From Cheilinus undulatus (Eukaryota; Chordata; Actinopteri; Labriformes; Labridae), in the NCBI RefSeq assembly GCF_018320785.1, contig NC_054869.1, positions 38,839,789 to 38,903,788 on the forward strand: 64,000 nucleotides of DNA. The letters run 5' to 3'. Shown here in pieces: positions 46,442-58,665 of this stretch. The translations under genes and the position numbers were made by a program. Within the stretch, counting starts at the first letter, position 1. Every line of letters starts with the position of its first letter. The notes under the pieces were generated by a model, which saw only the letters and a list, made by a program, of their open reading frames with translations, was not told the origin of the DNA and did no database searches.

Positions 46442-47461
46442 TTGAAAAAAGAGAATCGAGTAACAAGGGAGGGCAGAGTCGAACCTCGGATACAGGAGGA
46501 ACAATGCGGATTCTGTTTGAAAGTGGACCAGCTCTTTACTCTCACAGGGGTTTCTAGGGGGAGTTTGGGAGTTTGCTCATCCAGTTTTGTGGACCTTGAG
46601 AGGGCTTGCAATCATGTCCCTTGAAAATTCATGTTGGGGGTACTGCTAGAATATGGGGTCCCTGGGCCCTGGAGTGAGCCATCAGGTCCCTGTATAACCA
46701 CAGTGAGAACAGTGTCCAAATCCTAGGCATAAGATCAGACACATTCCCTGTGCATGCTTGCTGCCCTTTACCTCCTATCTGTTTCTGATTTTCATGATCA
46801 GGATCTCAGGGCACAGTCAGGGGTATGATGGCTTTTGGTTTGGTGACCTCACAATTTCATGCCAGCTTTTGCAGACGATGTGATCCTTTTGGCTTCCTTA
46901 GCTGTGAACCTCCAACATGCGCTGAGGCACTTTGTAGAGGATCAGCACCTCCAATTCTGAGGCCATGGCTCTACTGGAAAACGGTGGATTGCGCCCTCCA
47001 GGTAAGGAGTGAGTCTCTGCCCCAAGTGAAGGACTTCAAGTATCTCAGGGACTTGTTCTTGAGTGAGGGCAAAAGGAAGCATGAGATTGACAGGCAGATT
47101 GGTCATGAGCTTTGGGTAATGACCAAAAGAATGAGATCGTGGGTTCAAGGGGTGGAATAGAGATTTTTCAGGAGGCTAGCTAAGCCATTGCTCCTTCATC
47201 CTGAGGGAAGCCAGTCGAGGTGGTTCCTGCATCTGATCAGGATCAGGTCTTTCAGACATGTACATGTGACAGGAGACCCCAGGGTAGACCCAGGACTCAC
47301 TGGAGGTGTTGAATATCTCATCTGGCTTAGGAAAGCCTTGGAATCTCCCAGAAAGAGCTGGAAAATTTTTCTGGGTAGAGAGATGTCTGAGCTGACTTGC
47401 TTACCTCCTGCCACCACAACCTGGCCCTGGATAAGTGGAAGAAGATGGATGGATGGATGGA
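46442..47461 (+). mobile_element. Non-LTR retrotransposon remnant (3' part of reverse transcriptase)
   Basis: The + strand reads, in shifting frames, SSFVDLERACNHVP (the FVDLEKAFD block of LINE reverse transcriptase), FADDVILLASLAVNLQHAL (the catalytic ADD block), SLPQVKDFKYL and HELWVMTKRMRSW, and ends in TTWPWISGRRWMDGW. About 35 residues expected between EIDRQIG and HELW are missing. The element ends in a (GATG)n tail at 47443-47461, as in several fish LINE families (Rex/RTE/L2-type). It is dead through stops, frameshifts and deletions. Confidence 0.8.
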
Positions 47462-48810
47462 AAGCATATCAGATTTCCCCACACTAGGCCAATCACTGGT
47501 GTAAATGATAGATTCTGAGCTTTTGAAGTTAAATAAATGATTGAAAACTATCCTTAATTCTCATGTCACAAGATGTTTTGAGAAGGTCAGACGAAGATGT
47601 CTGTTCCAGTAAATCAATAGCATTTTAGTGGACGGGGTGAACAGCTGGCTTTCCAACATGTATTAAAAGATTAGTTCAGTTTTTTGTAATGCATTTGACT
47701 TGTAATCAAGTTGGTAGCAGGATTTTTATCCAAAGGGGGAAAGGGCAGTTTTTAACTGGCAGTGATGTGGTCATGGCCGCCTGATTATTCCCCATTCACA
47801 TCTTATCCTTCCAGCCTTAAACGCCTCTTATGCAGGAATGAGCTGATAACCAGTTATCCCCTTTTCAAAATAACTTCAATATAACACGCTGTTCTTATTC
47901 AAAGAACTGTTCTGCTGAAATCAGATTGATACTGATAAATTACCAGCTTCTCTTTCAACTTCTGAACACTCAGTACTGCCTCATTTAGTCCACAAATCAA
48001 TACCACAGCTGTGCCTCTGTATGGATTTATAAGCACAAAGCAGCCCTGTAACCTCTTGTCAGGACACTGGAACATGGGGTAGATTACATATATATATGGA
48101 TAGTCTTATATAGTCATATATAAGTAGTCATATATGTATGGATAGTCTTCATACATTAACCCCAAACAAATAACCCTCCTTTTTGCTCTTATTAGCTCAA
48201 AAAGCATGTTCTCATCACTGAGGAATGGCCAACTGGAATTTCACTGTTAAAACAGAAAAATAAGCTATCAGGTTAAAGAAATGACTGATCAAGTAAAGAC
48301 GAAGACATTTCATATGCTCCTCATGTGATTGCTCCTAATGCAAAGCTGGGTTCATCTGGTCATGTAAATATTAGCAGTAACTGTCTATAATGCGTCTTTG
48401 AGTCTCTCTTCCTGTTAATAATAAACCACAGTAAAGTCTACCAGCAGCGGTGCATTTATTTAGTGAGTTGCAGTAGGATTCTGAAGTATTTGGATGTATT
48501 TAGATATTGAAAGCAGCTTCCCATAATGCTTTTTCATCTCTAAGTGTGCTTCTAAGCCTGCCATCAACTCATTTTCCTCCTTGGGGTCAGATTTGCGGGC
48601 TGACTCAGGATGCGATGCAACAAAGTCAATGACAATTGTTCATTTCATGAGCACTAGAGTGTCATTATGCAACACAGTGAGTCAACTCAACTGGAAAATC
48701 TGTTTGGATTTTGAGGGGATGAATGCTGCGAGCAACAAAACATAGGCAGTAGCCACCGCCGAGGAATACACAACAATAACACAGTGTTGACAAGCAGCCA
48801 TTATGGTCAT
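47462..48810. other. Intergenic sequence, no gene seen
   Basis: A short TA-rich patch lies at 48085-48140. The stretch 48400-48700 is unique-looking and GC-richer. No coding or RNA gene was recognised. Confidence 0.3.
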
Positions 48811-48814
48811 TCAC

Positions 48815-49150
48815 GCTCAGTGGAACCAGTTGGTAAATTAAACTTTTGCTGAAGCCAGTCAAGAGAAGAATAAAAACATCTTTCCTGCCAAGAAAAACTT
48901 CAGTGTGGTTATTTACTTCTCTTTTAACAAAGAAATGTCCAGTTCTGATAAAACTGCTGCCATAGCTGCATCCACACTATGCTCTTCACTGGCAGTAGTT
49001 ACCGCCTCTGTCTTCAAATGATGCTGATTGGTTCAGTCTGTCTATGATCAAGCTCAAATGCTTCAGCTTGAAGATTTGCAGGATGGATCCACCTGATGAC
49101 AGACATGGAATCAGGCCAGTTCATCTGCTTTTTAGTGTTACAATTTCCCT
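48815..49150 (+). repeat. Unclassified interspersed repeat, copy 2 of 2
   Basis: It follows copy 1 (11755-12075) through CCAGTTGGTAAAT, GAAGCCAGTCAAG, GAAATGTCCAGTTCTGATAAAACTG, GCTGCATCCA and GATGACAGACATGG, in the same order and strand, with many substitutions and small indels. Confidence 0.65.
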
Positions 49151-51020
49151 TCATAATAAAAACTGTGACTTTGATCAAATGATTGATGGTGCAACAAAAC
49201 AACCTTAACCCTTCTTTCCCTATGTTGGGAAATTATTTTGTTTTATTCAGCTTTGTATTTTGCAGGGATTAAGCCATTTCAATGCAATTCTTCCCCTGTA
49301 AATTCCTGCAGGTACTTTTCTGCAAGGAACACAACCCTGTTTCCTTGTCCAGTGGCCACCTAGGATTATTCCATAAACACAAACAACTCAATGACTTTCT
49401 CTTAAATTACAGAACTATATTCTGGCCAGCTAAATAGGTTTGGCAATGCAATCAAAAAATGTGTTTGATGGTTTTGAATGCACCACCTTGTTTGAAAGTA
49501 TTGCCTTGTCTTTTAAATGCCATACATTTGCACACAAAAGTCAAAGACAAAGTTCTGCCTTTGCATGCAAATGCAAACAATACAGCCTTTTTCTTTTCTA
49601 TTGTGGGCTATTTCCCATGCCTGCAAACTTGTTGATGTTAAATGCAACTTCACCTGCTCGGTAATGAGCTTGCACAAGTTCACAAACAACATCCAAACTG
49701 TCCATAAGTAATCCACAAACTCAGTCGTTGGAATATAAATGAGCTAATTAAGCAAGATGGAGAGTTTGTGTGCTTTGCTCATTTGTTTCTTTTTTGCCCT
49801 TTGGCTCTGAGTTTGCACCATTATCTTTAATGTATTCAGCATCAATGGTGTGACATCCTGAATGCTCTTTTCCATTGTGCCCTAATGGGCTGCTCAGGTC
49901 ATCTGGACGAATACGATTAGTTATAAATGTCCTTATATGTCTGTCTATGATAGTGATCAACCACAATAATGTCTGCCAGTGATTGTACACCTGTTCAGCA
50001 GTGTGATGGGACATTATATTCCATCTGTTTTCCCCCAAAAATCTAATGTTTAATGGATTAACACTTTTCAAGCAATTTTCACTGATGTTTTTGATTTCTG
50101 CTGTAAAATGAGTCAACCCGCAGGAAGGTCAAGAAGTAAAGAAAATAAAGTTAATGACAACAATTTTTTCTGACTGAGAATTCTGACTGCACAAGGGGTA
50201 TTAAATGAGGCAGATTTTCCATAGCAGTGCTCATTTTTTTAAAGACCAGCGTTGTCCAGACTTTGCAGTGCTCAGCTTCCTGAGCTGCAGAAACAAAGAG
50301 CAATGCTTTCAGCTGATCACAGTGTGACAATTTCATTCTTGTAGCCAAAATGACAAAACTAATTTTGGTTTATTATTTCCAACACCTCATACACACTCTG
50401 TAGTGTGAAAACTACTATTTGATATTATACTAGTAGAAACCTTTTCTGCACTGGCATACATAAATCTATTTATGGAGCCACAGATTTGGCTTTTAATGTT
50501 CTTGAATAGTGTCCGTTTTAAGCTTTTAGACTTAATTTCTCTTCCTATGTTAAGTAAATATAAGGAAAAAACAGAAACTTTTGGAGAGGCAAAACTGAAA
50601 ATAATGGACATCCATTATTTTGGTTTCCAAAAGATGAGGACCCTTTCAGAACAATATGATATTAAAAATGATTTTGGCTCTAAAGAAGGTTTTTTTTTTA
50701 CAGGTGGACCTTTATATTATTGCACAAAAGCATTTGATATTTGTTTACATTAGGGTCAGTTCAGACAGGCCATGAAGTTGAGTGCTGTCATAATTGAGAC
50801 ACCAGTTTGTCCATGCTGGACTATGCTAAGCCATGCCCAGAATGGTCCTGCTCTGGAGCAGGTCCCAAGCACCCTCGCCCCACCTTTTTAGTGCGCCGCT
50901 GTGACAACAGTGTTTTGTCATTATTCAAGGATGCCTCACAGATGTGAATAAGAAGCAACCTCTACACCAGACTTTGAAATACCTGCCTGTTTGCCAATAA
51001 AAGAAGAAGGTAAAGTAGTA
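49151..51020. other. Intergenic sequence, no gene seen
   Basis: It includes an octamer-rich patch at 49560-49577 and otherwise AT-rich sequence. Open frames up to about 120 codons have no support. Confidence 0.3.
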
Positions 51021-51026
51021 ACCAGT

Positions 51027-51135
51027 GTTAATTTGTTGACTAAAACTATGACTAAAAATGTTCATTGACAACCTTTTTTTTCCATGACTAAAACTAGACT
51101 AAAACCCACAAAAAAATTAAAAATAGCTGCCAAAA
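51027..51135 (+). repeat. 'TTGACTAAAACTATGACTAAAA' repeat, copy 1
   Basis: AGTGTTAATTTGTTGACTAAAAC, then AATGTTCATTGACAA and CCATGACTAAAACTAGAC, is the inverse of the repeat ending at 63840. Both carry the AGTGTTAAT end. Confidence 0.65.
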
Positions 51136-53390
51136 TGAATACTGGTACTAACAATGGACAACTCTTTAACAAAACAATACTTACTGAAGCACAGCTATTT
51201 AACGTCATTGACTCAAACTGCTACGTCATCAGCTCTAGACACGTTCTCAAATGGGTAGCTTGGTTGTGGTGGAAATTCAAATCCACTGCCATGCTGGGCT
51301 ACCTTGCTGAGTCAAACCAAGTAGAGCGAAGCTGCTCAGTGTAATGGAAAAGTCATATTTGCTGCTCCCTCTACAAGCCACTTTTTGTAACCCTCCTCCA
51401 CCCCAGCTCCTCCTTTAGTCTGCTTCTGACTATTCAATGTCATTTTGTTGTCTGTGATGTCTGCTCAGGCTTTTCTTGTGGGCACAGGAAGGGCAGGAGG
51501 ATCCCAGAACAGCAACACTGCCAAATATAAGTAATAGCAATATGTGCAAAGCAACAACTGCTAGTAGATACAAAAAATTTAAAATTGCAAATTATACGTT
51601 ATATGTGGTAAAGTGGACCAGACTGAATTGTGTTTAAAATGGCTCTAAAAGGACAAAAATTCTGGGCAAGCATGTCTCTGGACTCTGTGAAATTTAGCTA
51701 AGCCTCTGATAATTAACACTTTTGGTTCAGCCCCTGCTGACCAATCAAAATCAAGAAGGGGCAGGACTTCAGGTACCAGCTTTGTCAACAGCAGTGGTGG
51801 AGGAGAAACAAATTTGACTCATCCTTTCAAAGGTGCAATTTCCAGGTCTACAGTGGTTGCTAATGCTAGGACAATGATTCCTTTACATTTCATTAAGTTT
51901 TCCTGATTATTTTTCATTGAATGAAAAGTATTTAGCTTACTAAGGTATTAAAACTGATCTTACAAATACTACCAAGAGAAGCAGAGGTCAGTTTCCTAAC
52001 AACAATAGACACCGGTAAGAAGTGCTCTGAAATGAGGTTTTGGGCCCTGCTGACAGAACAGACTGCAGCTCTTAAGCTGAACATTTCCACTGATGGTAAC
52101 GTGACAGTTTTAGGTCTTTTAGGTTTTATGTCACATTACCCTGACTTCTGTCCATTCTCTAGGGTCTATTAAGGGAAGAAAATCCATAGCAACCTTCTGC
52201 TTTTCTTTTTGATGGTATGTTCTTCTTAATGATGGTTATCTATCCAGGAGTTGACCTCAATGCAACTGCAATGTGCAACTGGCAAGGCAGAATCGATGAA
52301 ATATCTTCATTTTAAATAAGCTTGCACCAGCTTTTTCACACTGGCTGGCCTTCTGTACTACACCCTCAAGGGGAAACTGCCCCCTCTGGGTTTAATGTTT
52401 GCCAGCTGAGGACTGTAAATAACAAAATGAACAGAAATGTTGACTTTGGATGTACCTACGCTCAGAGCTCAGAGCAATCGAGGCTGATTTCTCCGGAGTC
52501 AACAAAGTATATCTGCTACATTTTCAGTAGTTAGTCTACATGTGAATAAATTTGATGACTGCAAGAAAAATCCACATGAATGAATGATGGGGTTTACTCA
52601 AGGTGAATAATCTCAGAAAGCAGACAAAATGTGTCTGTTTCCATGTTGGCATCACGTGCCAAACCCAGTGCCAGTTTAAACAGTTTACATCCGATTGGTT
52701 GCACAGCGGCTTTGTTATGCTGAGCCAGGTTGCATACGGATGTTATCTACAAATCTAGCAGAGCCCAGAATAAACACACCCAAAGTCTCTTTCTAAACCA
52801 ACATGTAAAACAAGCTGCAGGCCGGGGGTCCTCAAGGACAACAAGGAGGGCCACCTGGTCTTATTTTCTCGAGGATGATGGGAGTCCGAGGCTTAAGTCA
52901 AGTGAGGTGACTCCGCTGATGATAGCCTGGAATAAAATGTGAGCTGTTCTATTTCAAAGTACCAGCTTTCAGCTTAAATTAGCAATGTAGAAATGTTTAT
53001 CTGGAATGAGGGTCATGGAAACAAGTTCCCATGTGAGTTAATAGTATTGACTTTAAACCCAAAACATGATCCTCAAATGACCAAAGCAAGACTTTTGCAT
53101 GTTAACCCCTTAATTTTCTATCTATACAGTACCTTAAGTATGATCATTTAATGGGTTTTTCAATCTAATTTATTAATGACTGTAAAACTGTTAATGAGTA
53201 GCCCCCTCCTATAGAAAACTGGAACCGTAAACCTTCATCTGAACAGATTTATTTTTATGAATCTTTTTGTTTGTTTGTTGTTTTACAAATAGAAAGACAA
53301 CCTAGATGTTTTTATGTATGCTTGTTTATCTATTTTTCTCCCTCTGAACATTAAAAAAAACAAGAGAAAAAAGAGTAACTCATTAAGAAG
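51136..53390. other. Intergenic sequence, no gene seen
   Basis: Parts (51230-51300, 51690-51780) look like decayed repeats but were not assigned. No gene was recognised. Confidence 0.3.
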
Positions 53391-53394
53391 CTAT

Positions 53395-53590
53395 CTTAAT
53401 AATAATAAAAATAACAATAATAATAATAATAATAACAATACATTTTATTTGTAGGCACCTTTCTGACACTCAAGGTCACCTTACAGACAACAATCAGCAT
53501 GAACAATACTATAATAACAAAAAATTGCAAAAGAATCTAAAAGCAAAAACTAGACATGATAAAAAATAAATAAATAAATAAATAAACATT
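53395..53590. repeat. (AAT)n repeat, adjoining interspersed repeat and (AAAT)n
   Basis: An AATAATAAT run is followed by ACATTTTATTTGTAGGCACC and TTTCTGACACTCAAGGTCACC, a frequent fish repeat end, and then by an AAAT run near 53562-53586. Confidence 0.6.
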
Positions 53591-53914
53591 AAAGACATGG
53601 TTCAGGTGGGGTAGGCAAGGCGAAAAAGGTACGTTTTGAGCCGGTTTTGATTAGCCTCTATTAATATGTTTATATCCCCAAAAAAACGTTTTCCCCTGCC
53701 CCACTTGTTTACCTGTAACCAGTAAAACTTTGAAAGTTACGTTTAACTCTGGAAACAACTTTAATCAACTTTTAAATTACTCGTTTGGGACCAACTTGAT
53801 CTTTTTCAATTCCTTGACAAGAAAAACTTTTACTCCCTTAACATTATCAATCCAGAAATAAACTAGAACTGGTGGTTACATGACTCCACAGGACGCTGTG
53901 AGTTGGTCCCCCTT

Positions 53915-54835
53915 TCACAGCTATAACAGCTTCCACTCTTCTGTGGTGTTTTTGTGGGAATTTGTGCCAATTAATTTTGCAGAGCATTTATAACATCAGG
54001 CACTGATGTTGGACAAGAAGGCCTGGCTCGCAGTCTCTGTTTCAGTTCATCCAAAATGTGCTTGATGGGGTTGAGGTCAGGGCTCTGTGCCTGCCGTTCA
54101 AGTTGTTCCACACCGAACTCATCAAACCATGCCTATATAGTCCTTACATTTTGCACTTAGGCACAGTCATGATGGAATCGAAAAGTGCCTTCCCCAAATT
54201 GTTGCCACAAAGTTGGAAGCATAGCATTGTCTTTTAAATGCCATACATTGTGAGACATTAAGAATGGCCTCCACTGGGGATAAGGGGCCTGGCCCAAACC
54301 CTGAAAACAGCCCCATAACATTATCCCTCCTCCACCAAACTTCACAGTTGGCACAGTGCAGCCAGGCAGGTAATATTCTTCCGGCATCCGCCAAGCATTC
54401 TCTGTGCTTACATTAACGCTGGTGGAAGTTCAGAACTCTTAAGCTATGGATTCAGGGTGTTGGCGACTCATGGCGCACCATGTGCCTTGGCAGTCGTTGA
54501 CCTCGCTCTGTGATATTACATGGCCTTCTGCTTCATGGCTGAGTTAGTTGCTATTGTTCCTAAACTCTTCCACTTTCTAGTAATATCAGTTACAGTTGAC
54601 TGTGGAACTTTTAGCAGGGATAAAATTTCACCAGCTTTCTTATTGCATCCAACACAGTACCATGCCTGAAGTGACTGATCTCTTCAGAAAGACCCATTTT
54701 GTATTACAAATGTTTACAAATGGAGACTGCATGGCTTAGTGCTTGATTTCTATACACCTGTGGCAACAGATCTGATCAAACACCTGAATTCAATCATTAT
54801 CAGATGTGGCCGAATACTTATGTCAATCAGTGCAT
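53915..54835 (-). mobile_element. Second Tc1-type element of the 32.9-kb family
   Basis: It is closely similar to 32872-34014 in the same orientation, including AACAGCTTCCACTCTTCT, TTTTTGTGGGAATTTGTGCC, GATAAGGGGCCTGGCCCAAA, GACTGTGGAACTTTTAGCAGG and GCATGGCTTAGTGCTTGATTT. The minus strand carries overlapping broken transposase frames around 54157-54394. Confidence 0.75.
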
Positions 54836-54837
54836 GG

Positions 54838-54945
54838 CCATCAAAATCTAATCAGTTCATCCACAGATTGGACATTTGTGTAAAGTTTGAAGAAAATCCC
54901 TGAAAGTATCTTTAAGAGATCATACTTACAAGCAATGGGCCCAAC
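54838..54945 (-). repeat. 'AATCTAATCAGTTCATC' repeat, copy 3 of 3
   Basis: CAAAATCTAATCAGTTCATCC, TTTGTGTAAAGTTTGAAGAAAATCCCTGAA, then TTTAAGAGATCATACTTAC, is the least decayed of the three copies in the window. It abuts the Tc1-type element. Confidence 0.6.
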
Positions 54946-56580
54946 CCTCACCTTGACCCTAGGTATTACGAGTACGGAAGAATAAGAATGGATAGTTATC
55001 AATCATAAAAAGATGAGTCAATGATCAATGAAGTTAAATAGGGGGTCAAAAAGTGGTACAAAAAAAAACACATTTCCCACAAGAAAAAGTACATAAGCAC
55101 TTCTATTGTTCATGGTAAAGAGTTTGGTTTCTAAAATAAAACATTCAGTATATCCCCTATGTGCTCAGGGTTAGATCAATATTAACCCCCCTCACTGTTA
55201 ATGTCTTGCTTGAGCTTTGCTTTTGCAGGTTCAGCATCTTCCTAACATCTATGCTGGTTCCCAAGCCAGGAATCAGTTATTGGACAGATTAAATAACCAA
55301 GATATGGAGGGTTTATTTTACAGCAGTAGAGGTGCTGCTAGGTGGATATTTGTAATATGTGGACAAAGGAGGTGGTTTTCCCCTGTTTAAGTATTTGTGA
55401 TATGCTAAGCAAACATCTTTTGGTAATCATGTCTGATATGAAAAAATCTCACCTTAGTCTTTACATTTCTATTTTATTTCCTTTCACTTATTTGTCCCTT
55501 ATTACTTTTTCAACTCTCTTTGAGAGGAGTTGAGAACAATGTATAGAATGCACCAGTTATCCCTACAAAGAGTCTATGGAGTGTGAAAACCTTTGCAAGA
55601 CTCAATGTTCTTATTGTTTTGTATGGGAATTAAATCCCAAAAGAAATGCAGAGCTTGATGGATTATTTTTTTCTTTGCCTTTGTCACAGTACAAAGTACA
55701 CCGAAAAACAAATGCAGAAAGACCTTCTCAGCTGTGTGACTATCTCCCTTCTTGTTAAATTGACAGGAAAATTGATTCTCTGGGCAGTGCATTTGTGGTC
55801 ATCGCTCCCAGTTTGCTGCAGGTTATCTGACTTTGACAAACAAATCCAGGAAAAGCACATTCATGAGAAGTCTAATCTTTCAAATCTACTTACAGCACAT
55901 TCTGCAAAGCTTGAGACCAGACGTACGCACACATAGAAACACAACAGAAGGCTTAAATCATGTTTTACGCTTGCACACAGGCCTGCGTACACACACAAAC
56001 ATATTATGTAACAGCTGTTTCGAAAGCGTGGACAAGTTCAGGCTAATTATGTAGCTTACAGTCAATGGCATGCTTAAGAAAATGTTATTTTTCAAGGCTA
56101 TGCCAGGACCTTTATCACACTGGGCTTCCCCCCTTCGCTGTGTTTCAATGAATGGCAGATAGTGGCAATAAAGAAAACATGAAGTGTGTTTTCAGAGAGC
56201 ACAGGGTCAGTTTAGAGGGATGACGTCAGTCGGCGGGGCTCAGGGTCTCAGTCCGTCAGAGTTCAACTTGTTCTGTGAGAGCAGTCTCAGTCTAAAGAAG
56301 GGGAGGAAACAGAGTGAGGGAGAGGACAGAGTGTGTGCCAGCTATTTAACTCAAATAGGCTCGAATGGGAGACTATTTATGTTCCCAGCCAGATCATCTT
56401 AATAGGACATGATAATGAGACCTTTCAGTGAGGTTTTTTCACATGTTCAGTTGTTCCCAGAGTCTGCTTTTATGGATGTTATATACATCTGCAAATAAGG
56501 GTGTCTAGACTCTAGACACTGACTGATTTCAAGCTTGATTTAAAGCCAAATTTAGGCCAAAATATACAACATGTTTGATA
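54946..56580. other. Intergenic sequence, no gene seen
   Basis: No recognised repeat boundary and no supported open frame. Confidence 0.3.
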
Positions 56581-56584
56581 GTTA

Positions 56585-56705
56585 CAGTGCATTCATAAAG
56601 TATTCAAGACCCCTTTCACTAAGCACATTTTTCTTATGTAGCAGCCTGATACTACAGTAACAAAAAAGTATTTTTGTTCTCATTAATTTACACTCAGTGT
56701 CCCAT
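56585..56705. mobile_element. Tc1-type element end fragment
   Basis: TACAGTGCATTCATAAAGTATTCAAGACCCCTTT at 56586 is the terminal inverted repeat of the family whose other end closes the element at 3270. Only about 120 bp is recognisable. Confidence 0.65.
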
Positions 56706-56789
56706 CACGAGGTCAGCCCCACAGATGACTCTGTCTGTGACTAAGTGATGCTACTTTCACTTTCAGAGTCTTACCTTACAAAGTTGGGT

Positions 56790-57600
56790 TTGCTTCTACT
56801 GAAAGCCGTTGGTAATGACTGCCTCCACTGTGGTAAATACAGCCATACATACAGAGTAGCGCTATGGGGGGTCTAGTTGTACTGAAAGCCCTCTAATGGC
56901 TGCCTCCACTGCTAGAAATACCTCAGATATAGCTTTAGCATTGCATCCTTCCTACTAGAACTGGACCATATCTCCGTATACAATTTGTGATTGGGGGAAA
57001 GGGTTACTTGTTCTGTGAATGCTTATATACAAGGCCTGCTAATGGAGCGATTAGCTCAGAATTAGCCAAAGCTGCACTTTAGTCAGAAATGGACAGCATT
57101 CCTTTATTAAAACAAATGCAGAGAGCAACACTGAAAGCTTTCAGCAACAGAAAACTATGTTGTCACTCTTCTGCCGACCTGCTTTGGCATGAGTATGTGA
57201 TAGTTAAGGGGGTAAGGGTTAGTTGTTGTGAGTGGTTGTAAACAAGGCCTGCTAGTAGAGTGATTGGCTGGGACTTCGCTGCAGCAGTGGTTTCGTCTGA
57301 ACTGGACGTCTTTATTAAAACAAGCTCAGAGAGCAACACTAAAAGCTTTCCATGACAGACAAGATGTTTTTGCTCTACTCCCGGTCTGTTTTGGTATCGA
57401 TTCTGATCATTACAGTCGGCTTGTCTGGTATGTCCAGGGCCTGCTGCCACGTTAACTGTTAGCTTGGGTGTCACTGTAGGAACCCTAGTTTACTTGGAAC
57501 TGGACTGCATTTCTTGTCAAAACCAGAGAGCCACAACGAAAGCTTGTCATGGCAGAGAAGATATTTTGCGCATCTCCTGTGGTGATGTGTCCCCTCCCCA
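56790..57600 (+). repeat. Cluster of diverged local duplications
   Basis: Two units of about 80-105 bp (CTACTGAAAGCC...GACTGCCTCCACTG near 56797; GTACTGAAAGCC...GGCTGCCTCCACTG near 56878) are followed by about three units of about 200 bp. The larger units share ACAAGGCCTGCTA, TTTATTAAAACAA, CAGAGAGCAACACT and AAAGCTTTC (about 57029, 57241 and a weaker third from about 57430). No known family is recognised. Confidence 0.6.
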
Positions 57601-57680
57601 CACAAAAGAGCACAAAATAAAGGGAGGATATTTTCTCCCCACCATTCTGCTAACAACATTAGCGCTGTCGTTGACTTGAG

Positions 57681-58365
57681 GTGTCTGTGCAGGGGCATGC
57701 GTTTCTGTGTAGCCAATCAGATGCGATAAAAGACAAGCAGGAGGGGAGGGGAGATGACGTTGCTCAGGGCTCCGCGTACAATTCAGTCTTCACACACAGA
57801 GAGGAGAAAATGTATGTTACCACAAACAATAAATTCCATATAAATAAGGATGGTACCAGGTTGTGTAACGTAGCTTCATACAGAACATCATGTCAATTTA
57901 GTCATTCATTATGGTATATTTATTGTCCCCATGCTCCATTGATTTATTTGGGAAATATTTTTGACAAGGCAGTGTTATTTTATAAGATTTCCCAGATGTA
58001 TGTCAAATATATTCATGCAATGGATTTGAGTCGATCTGTTTCCTGCCAACAGGGCTTTATGTTTTCGCCTTTTGGGATCCTTCAATTCTCAACCCACAGA
58101 CATAAGGGACAGCACAATTACACACCCCAACAAACAATACCTCTGCCAGAACACATGATTCAGGCAGACATTTCAATAGGCATCCCAGATAGATGTGGTC
58201 AGCCATACACTAGGTTTTAACCAAGTCTTTTTTTTTTTTTAAGCAAAAGGACCATGATGCATTGTAACAACATTATACTATGATTTTAGGTTGTTGTTGA
58301 AGATTTGCTGGTCATTCTGGGAGATTTCACATATTACTCAGTTTGGAGCATGCCTCTGAAAAATC
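57681..58365. other. Intergenic sequence with a long but unsupported open frame
   Basis: A 179-codon + strand frame runs from 57681 to 58220, but its residues show no recognised domain and there is no promoter or splice context. A poly-T run lies at about 58228-58240. Confidence 0.3.
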
Positions 58366-58369
58366 TCCA

Positions 58370-58500
58370 TTTCAAGGGTAATGTAGCCCCAGCACTTCAC
58401 CCTACCCCTCCATTTCAACAAGAATCTGGACACCCTACCCCAGTGCATGAATGAGGATGGGTCTAAGTGGTAGGGCAAGGGGTGTGCATTAATCCTTCAC
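58370..58500. repeat. 'CCCTACCCC' interspersed repeat, copy 3
   Basis: CATTTCAAGGGTAATGTAGCCCC, AGCACTTCACCCTACCCCT and GTGGTAGGGCAAGGGGTGTGC belong to the same broad repeat type as 12200-12320 and 35212-35330. Confidence 0.45.
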
Positions 58501-58539
58501 TTTACCTTCTCAGGGGCACTGTGTATTCTTCAGTTATCA

Positions 58540-58665
58540 GATATGTATGATTATGTGAGTGTATTGCAGAATATCTGCATCATGATTGCATTTTCATCGT
58601 ACGCCACATATTGTTTATCTTATTGTATCGCATCATATTGCGTGATCGCAACCCCTAATCTGATG
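58540..58665. repeat. 'TATTGTATCGCATCATATTGCG' interspersed repeat
   Basis: Alternating TATC/ATTGCA motifs followed by GATCGCAACCCCTAAT resemble the end of a frequent fish hAT-type repeat. Confidence 0.4.

Noticed and set aside
57681-58220. A 179-codon + strand open frame
   Set aside because: No domain, no start context and no splice partners; part of AT-rich spacer beside the duplication cluster.
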